From the NCBI RefSeq assembly GCF_004766045.1, contig NZ_SPQQ01000004.1, positions 124,001 through 188,000 on the forward strand: a stretch of DNA of 64,000 bases, written 5' to 3'. Made by a program: the position numbers and the translations under genes. This stretch comes from Desulfosporosinus fructosivorans (GTDB taxonomy: Bacteria > Bacillota > Desulfitobacteriia > Desulfitobacteriales > Desulfitobacteriaceae). The notes beneath the pieces were generated by a model. That model was not told the origin of the DNA. It ran no database searches and saw only the letters and a list, made by a program, of their open reading frames with translations. Numbering within the stretch: the stretch's first letter is position 1; each line of letters opens with the position of its first letter. This document shows, one piece after another, positions 62,311 through 64,000 of the stretch.

Positions 62311-64000
62311 CTAACGTCCTATAATCAAAACGACGACGACTGTAACTAACAGGTAAGCTAAATATAGATGGATGCTCCCTGATTGTAGTTTGCGGATTTG
62401 CGACGAAAACCAAAGCAATCCGCGTATTAAGGGGCGATAGAAGATATCTTCAGAGACTGCTTTAATTCTCCCTTCGTACGTTAGAGAACGCAGACTATAA
62501 CCAGTTCCGGCAAAATCCCCTTCCACAAGGCGTTGAGAACCTAACACTTTAGCAAAAAGAACTCGAATGGGATTGGTTAATCCGTCGGCAGTATATTGTA
62601 AACTCGGAGTTAAGGGCGCACCACAATTCCAAGTCGCCGTAACTCTCTGAATCCCTCGTTTACTTAGAATCACAACGATAGCTGTCAGCAGAACCAGCAG
62701 AATTAGATAGACCGAGGACAGGTTAAGCGGTGTCCCAACTGCTGACATTATTGGCGTAACCTCTCCGGTTCTCATAACCGAAAGAGGCAAGTTGATTAGG
62801 GCTAACGTCCCAGCGGGCCAAAGTACACTTAAAACCGCTAATCCGCCAGCCAGCAATGGTGCAATGTACTGTACCGGGTGTGCTTCTGCAGCCTTTTCTG
62901 CCACTGGAGAACGGGCTTGCCCGAGGAAAGAAATTCCAAACCACTTTACGAATGTAGCTATAGATAAGCCACCAACTAGGGCGAGAATACCAATAAACAA
63001 CGGTAAAAAGACTTTACTCCAGCCATTGGCTAGATGAGCCGTATTCACCCATAGGGATTGAAACAGCATGAATTCCCCCCAGAACCCGCCTAGAGGGGGT
63101 AACGCCGTTATACCAATAATTCCAATAAGCGCAGCCAGACCCGTCTTCGGCATTCGTTTGATCAACCCGCCCAACCGCTCAAGGTTTCGTGTATGCGTTG
63201 TTTGAATGATATTCCCTGCTCCCATAAAAAGTAACGATTTAAACAACATATGCTGCAAAGTATGCCAAAAGAAAGCGATAAGCGCTAAGTCCATGCCCCA
63301 AGAATTATTCCAAGATCTTGCCAGAAAGGCACTACCCAATGCCATGGCAAGGATTCCGACATTTTCTATCGTGGAAAAGGCGAGCAATTTTTTGAGATCT
63401 GACTGCACCGAAGCAGACAATATCCCAACCAGCGCCGACAGTGCTCCGATTAGTAAAAATAACCACCCCCACCAAACTGGACCAGGTCCTATCGTCAACC
63501 AGACCAATCTAATAAAGAGATAGAGCGCAATTTTCACCATGACCCCAGACATTAGTGAAGATACAGGACTTGGTGCTGCTGAATGAGCATAGGGCAACCA
63601 AATATGAAACGGCACAAAACCAGCTTTTGTCCCTAGTCCAATAAAGAAAGCTAGAAAAATTAAATTTAGTTGGATTGTGGAAAGTGAGGGGACCGCCCCC
63701 GCCCATACTTCAAAGGCAAAACTTCCTGTCGAGGCATATAAAAATAAAATCGCGGCCATCAAAAAGACTGTTCCAACATGAGTCATAATGAAATAGATGT
63801 ACGCTGCTTTTTGATTTTGAGGGTCTTCATGTTCATAGAGAACTAAGAAAAATGAAAACAAGGACATCATTTCCCAAGTTAATAGAAAGGTGAAGCCATC
63901 ATCCGCAAGCACTACGCCATACATACTGCCAAGAAACAAAAACCAAGGCACATAAAAAGACAAAAGAGATTTCTTCTTTTCTTCATATTCCTTTAGATAA
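62311..64000 (-). CDS. Hydrogenase-4 HyfB / NuoL-like subunit, N-terminus cut off by the window edge
   Basis: At least 562 residues of a NuoL-type antiporter subunit are present, and the frame is open to base 64000. TWEMMSLFSFFLVLYEHED, KAGFVPFHIWLPYAHSAAPSPVSS in outline, and LLAFSTIENVGILAMALG with the conserved lysine and glutamate motifs fit HyfB. A C-terminal cytoplasmic segment (WNCGAPLTPSLQYTADG) is also typical. It is the first hyf gene seen in the window; the true operon start lies to the right. About 100 N-terminal residues are missing compared with HyfB of ~670. Confidence 0.88.
   Translation of the reverse strand, partial: YLKEYEEKKKSLLSFYVPWFLFLGSMYGVVLADDGFTFLLTWEMMSLFSFFLVLYEHEDPQNQKAAYIYFIMTHVGTVFLMAAILFLYASTGSFAFEVWAGAVPSLSTIQLNLIFLAFFIGLGTKAGFVPFHIWLPYAHSAAPSPVSSLMSGVMVKIALYLFIRLVWLTIGPGPVWWGWLFLLIGALSALVGILSASVQSDLKKLLAFSTIENVGILAMALGSAFLARSWNNSWGMDLALIAFFWHTLQHMLFKSLLFMGAGNIIQTTHTRNLERLGGLIKRMPKTGLAALIGIIGITALPPLGGFWGEFMLFQSLWVNTAHLANGWSKVFLPLFIGILALVGGLSIATFVKWFGISFLGQARSPVAEKAAEAHPVQYIAPLLAGGLAVLSVLWPAGTLALINLPLSVMRTGEVTPIMSAVGTPLNLSSVYLILLVLLTAIVVILSKRGIQRVTATWNCGAPLTPSLQYTADGLTNPIRVLFAKVLGSQRLVEGDFAGTGYSLRSLTYEGRIKAVSEDIFYRPLIRGLLWFSSQIRKLQSGSIHLYLAYLLVTVVVVLIIGR

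Overview
The window most resembles a chromosomal segment of an anaerobic, endospore-forming, low-GC Firmicute of the Desulfosporosinus/Desulfitobacterium type. The reasons are a CotF-like spore coat gene, the siroheme-dependent (Ahb) route to heme, the futalosine menaquinone gene mqnC, tungsten and molybdenum aldehyde-oxidising enzymes under sigma-54 promoters, and a group 4 [NiFe]-hydrogenase. This assignment is an inference from gene content; no rRNA or other marker is present.

Layout. 1-8.5 kb is mixed: a partial class V aminotransferase, a beta carbonic anhydrase, an MFS transporter, a convergent pair (trans-polyprenyl synthase and a YtpB-like terpene synthase), two small ferritin-like/CotF proteins, tatA, a ClpP/SppA-fold protease and a small diheme cytochrome. 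8.6-21.4 kb is one leftward heme operon: resB, ccsA, precorrin-2 dehydrogenase, hemA, hemC, cobA-hemD fusion, ahbC, hemB, ahbD, a fused ahbA-ahbB and hemL. Together these cover glutamyl-tRNA to heme b plus System II cytochrome c assembly; only a dedicated sirohydrochlorin ferrochelatase is not seen. 21.5-28 kb has a TetR regulator behind a 36-bp palindrome, then a menaquinone/Tat operon (hepS-like, ubiA/mqnP, an mqnE-like gene that has lost its radical-SAM core, mqnC, tatC, tatA/B, hepT), followed by speH.

29-57 kb is a metal-cofactor and aldehyde/alcohol oxidation region. It holds an HTH-PBP regulator with the tungstate transporter tupABC, an Fe-alcohol dehydrogenase, a ten-gene leftward operon led by a molybdenum aldehyde oxidoreductase (mop-like), Moco-insertion genes (two moeA types, MoaD, ThiF/MoeB) and a tungsten-type aldehyde:ferredoxin oxidoreductase. 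The nine genes behind mop include radical SAM, methyltransferase, AMP-ligase, C-GCAxxG-C-C and XdhC proteins. Three nearly identical -24/-12 promoters precede adh, mop and aor, and an AcoR-like sigma-54 activator is divergent from aor, so the region looks like one regulon. 57-64 kb carries a leftward hyf/hyc-like group 4 hydrogenase operon that runs off the right edge.

Dispersed short elements recur in gaps: a 33-bp REP-like GGGGACGGTTCTTG palindrome, and hairpins ending AAGTGGGAGT that look like IS200/IS605 end relics. One of the latter lies in a highly structured leader upstream of moeA.
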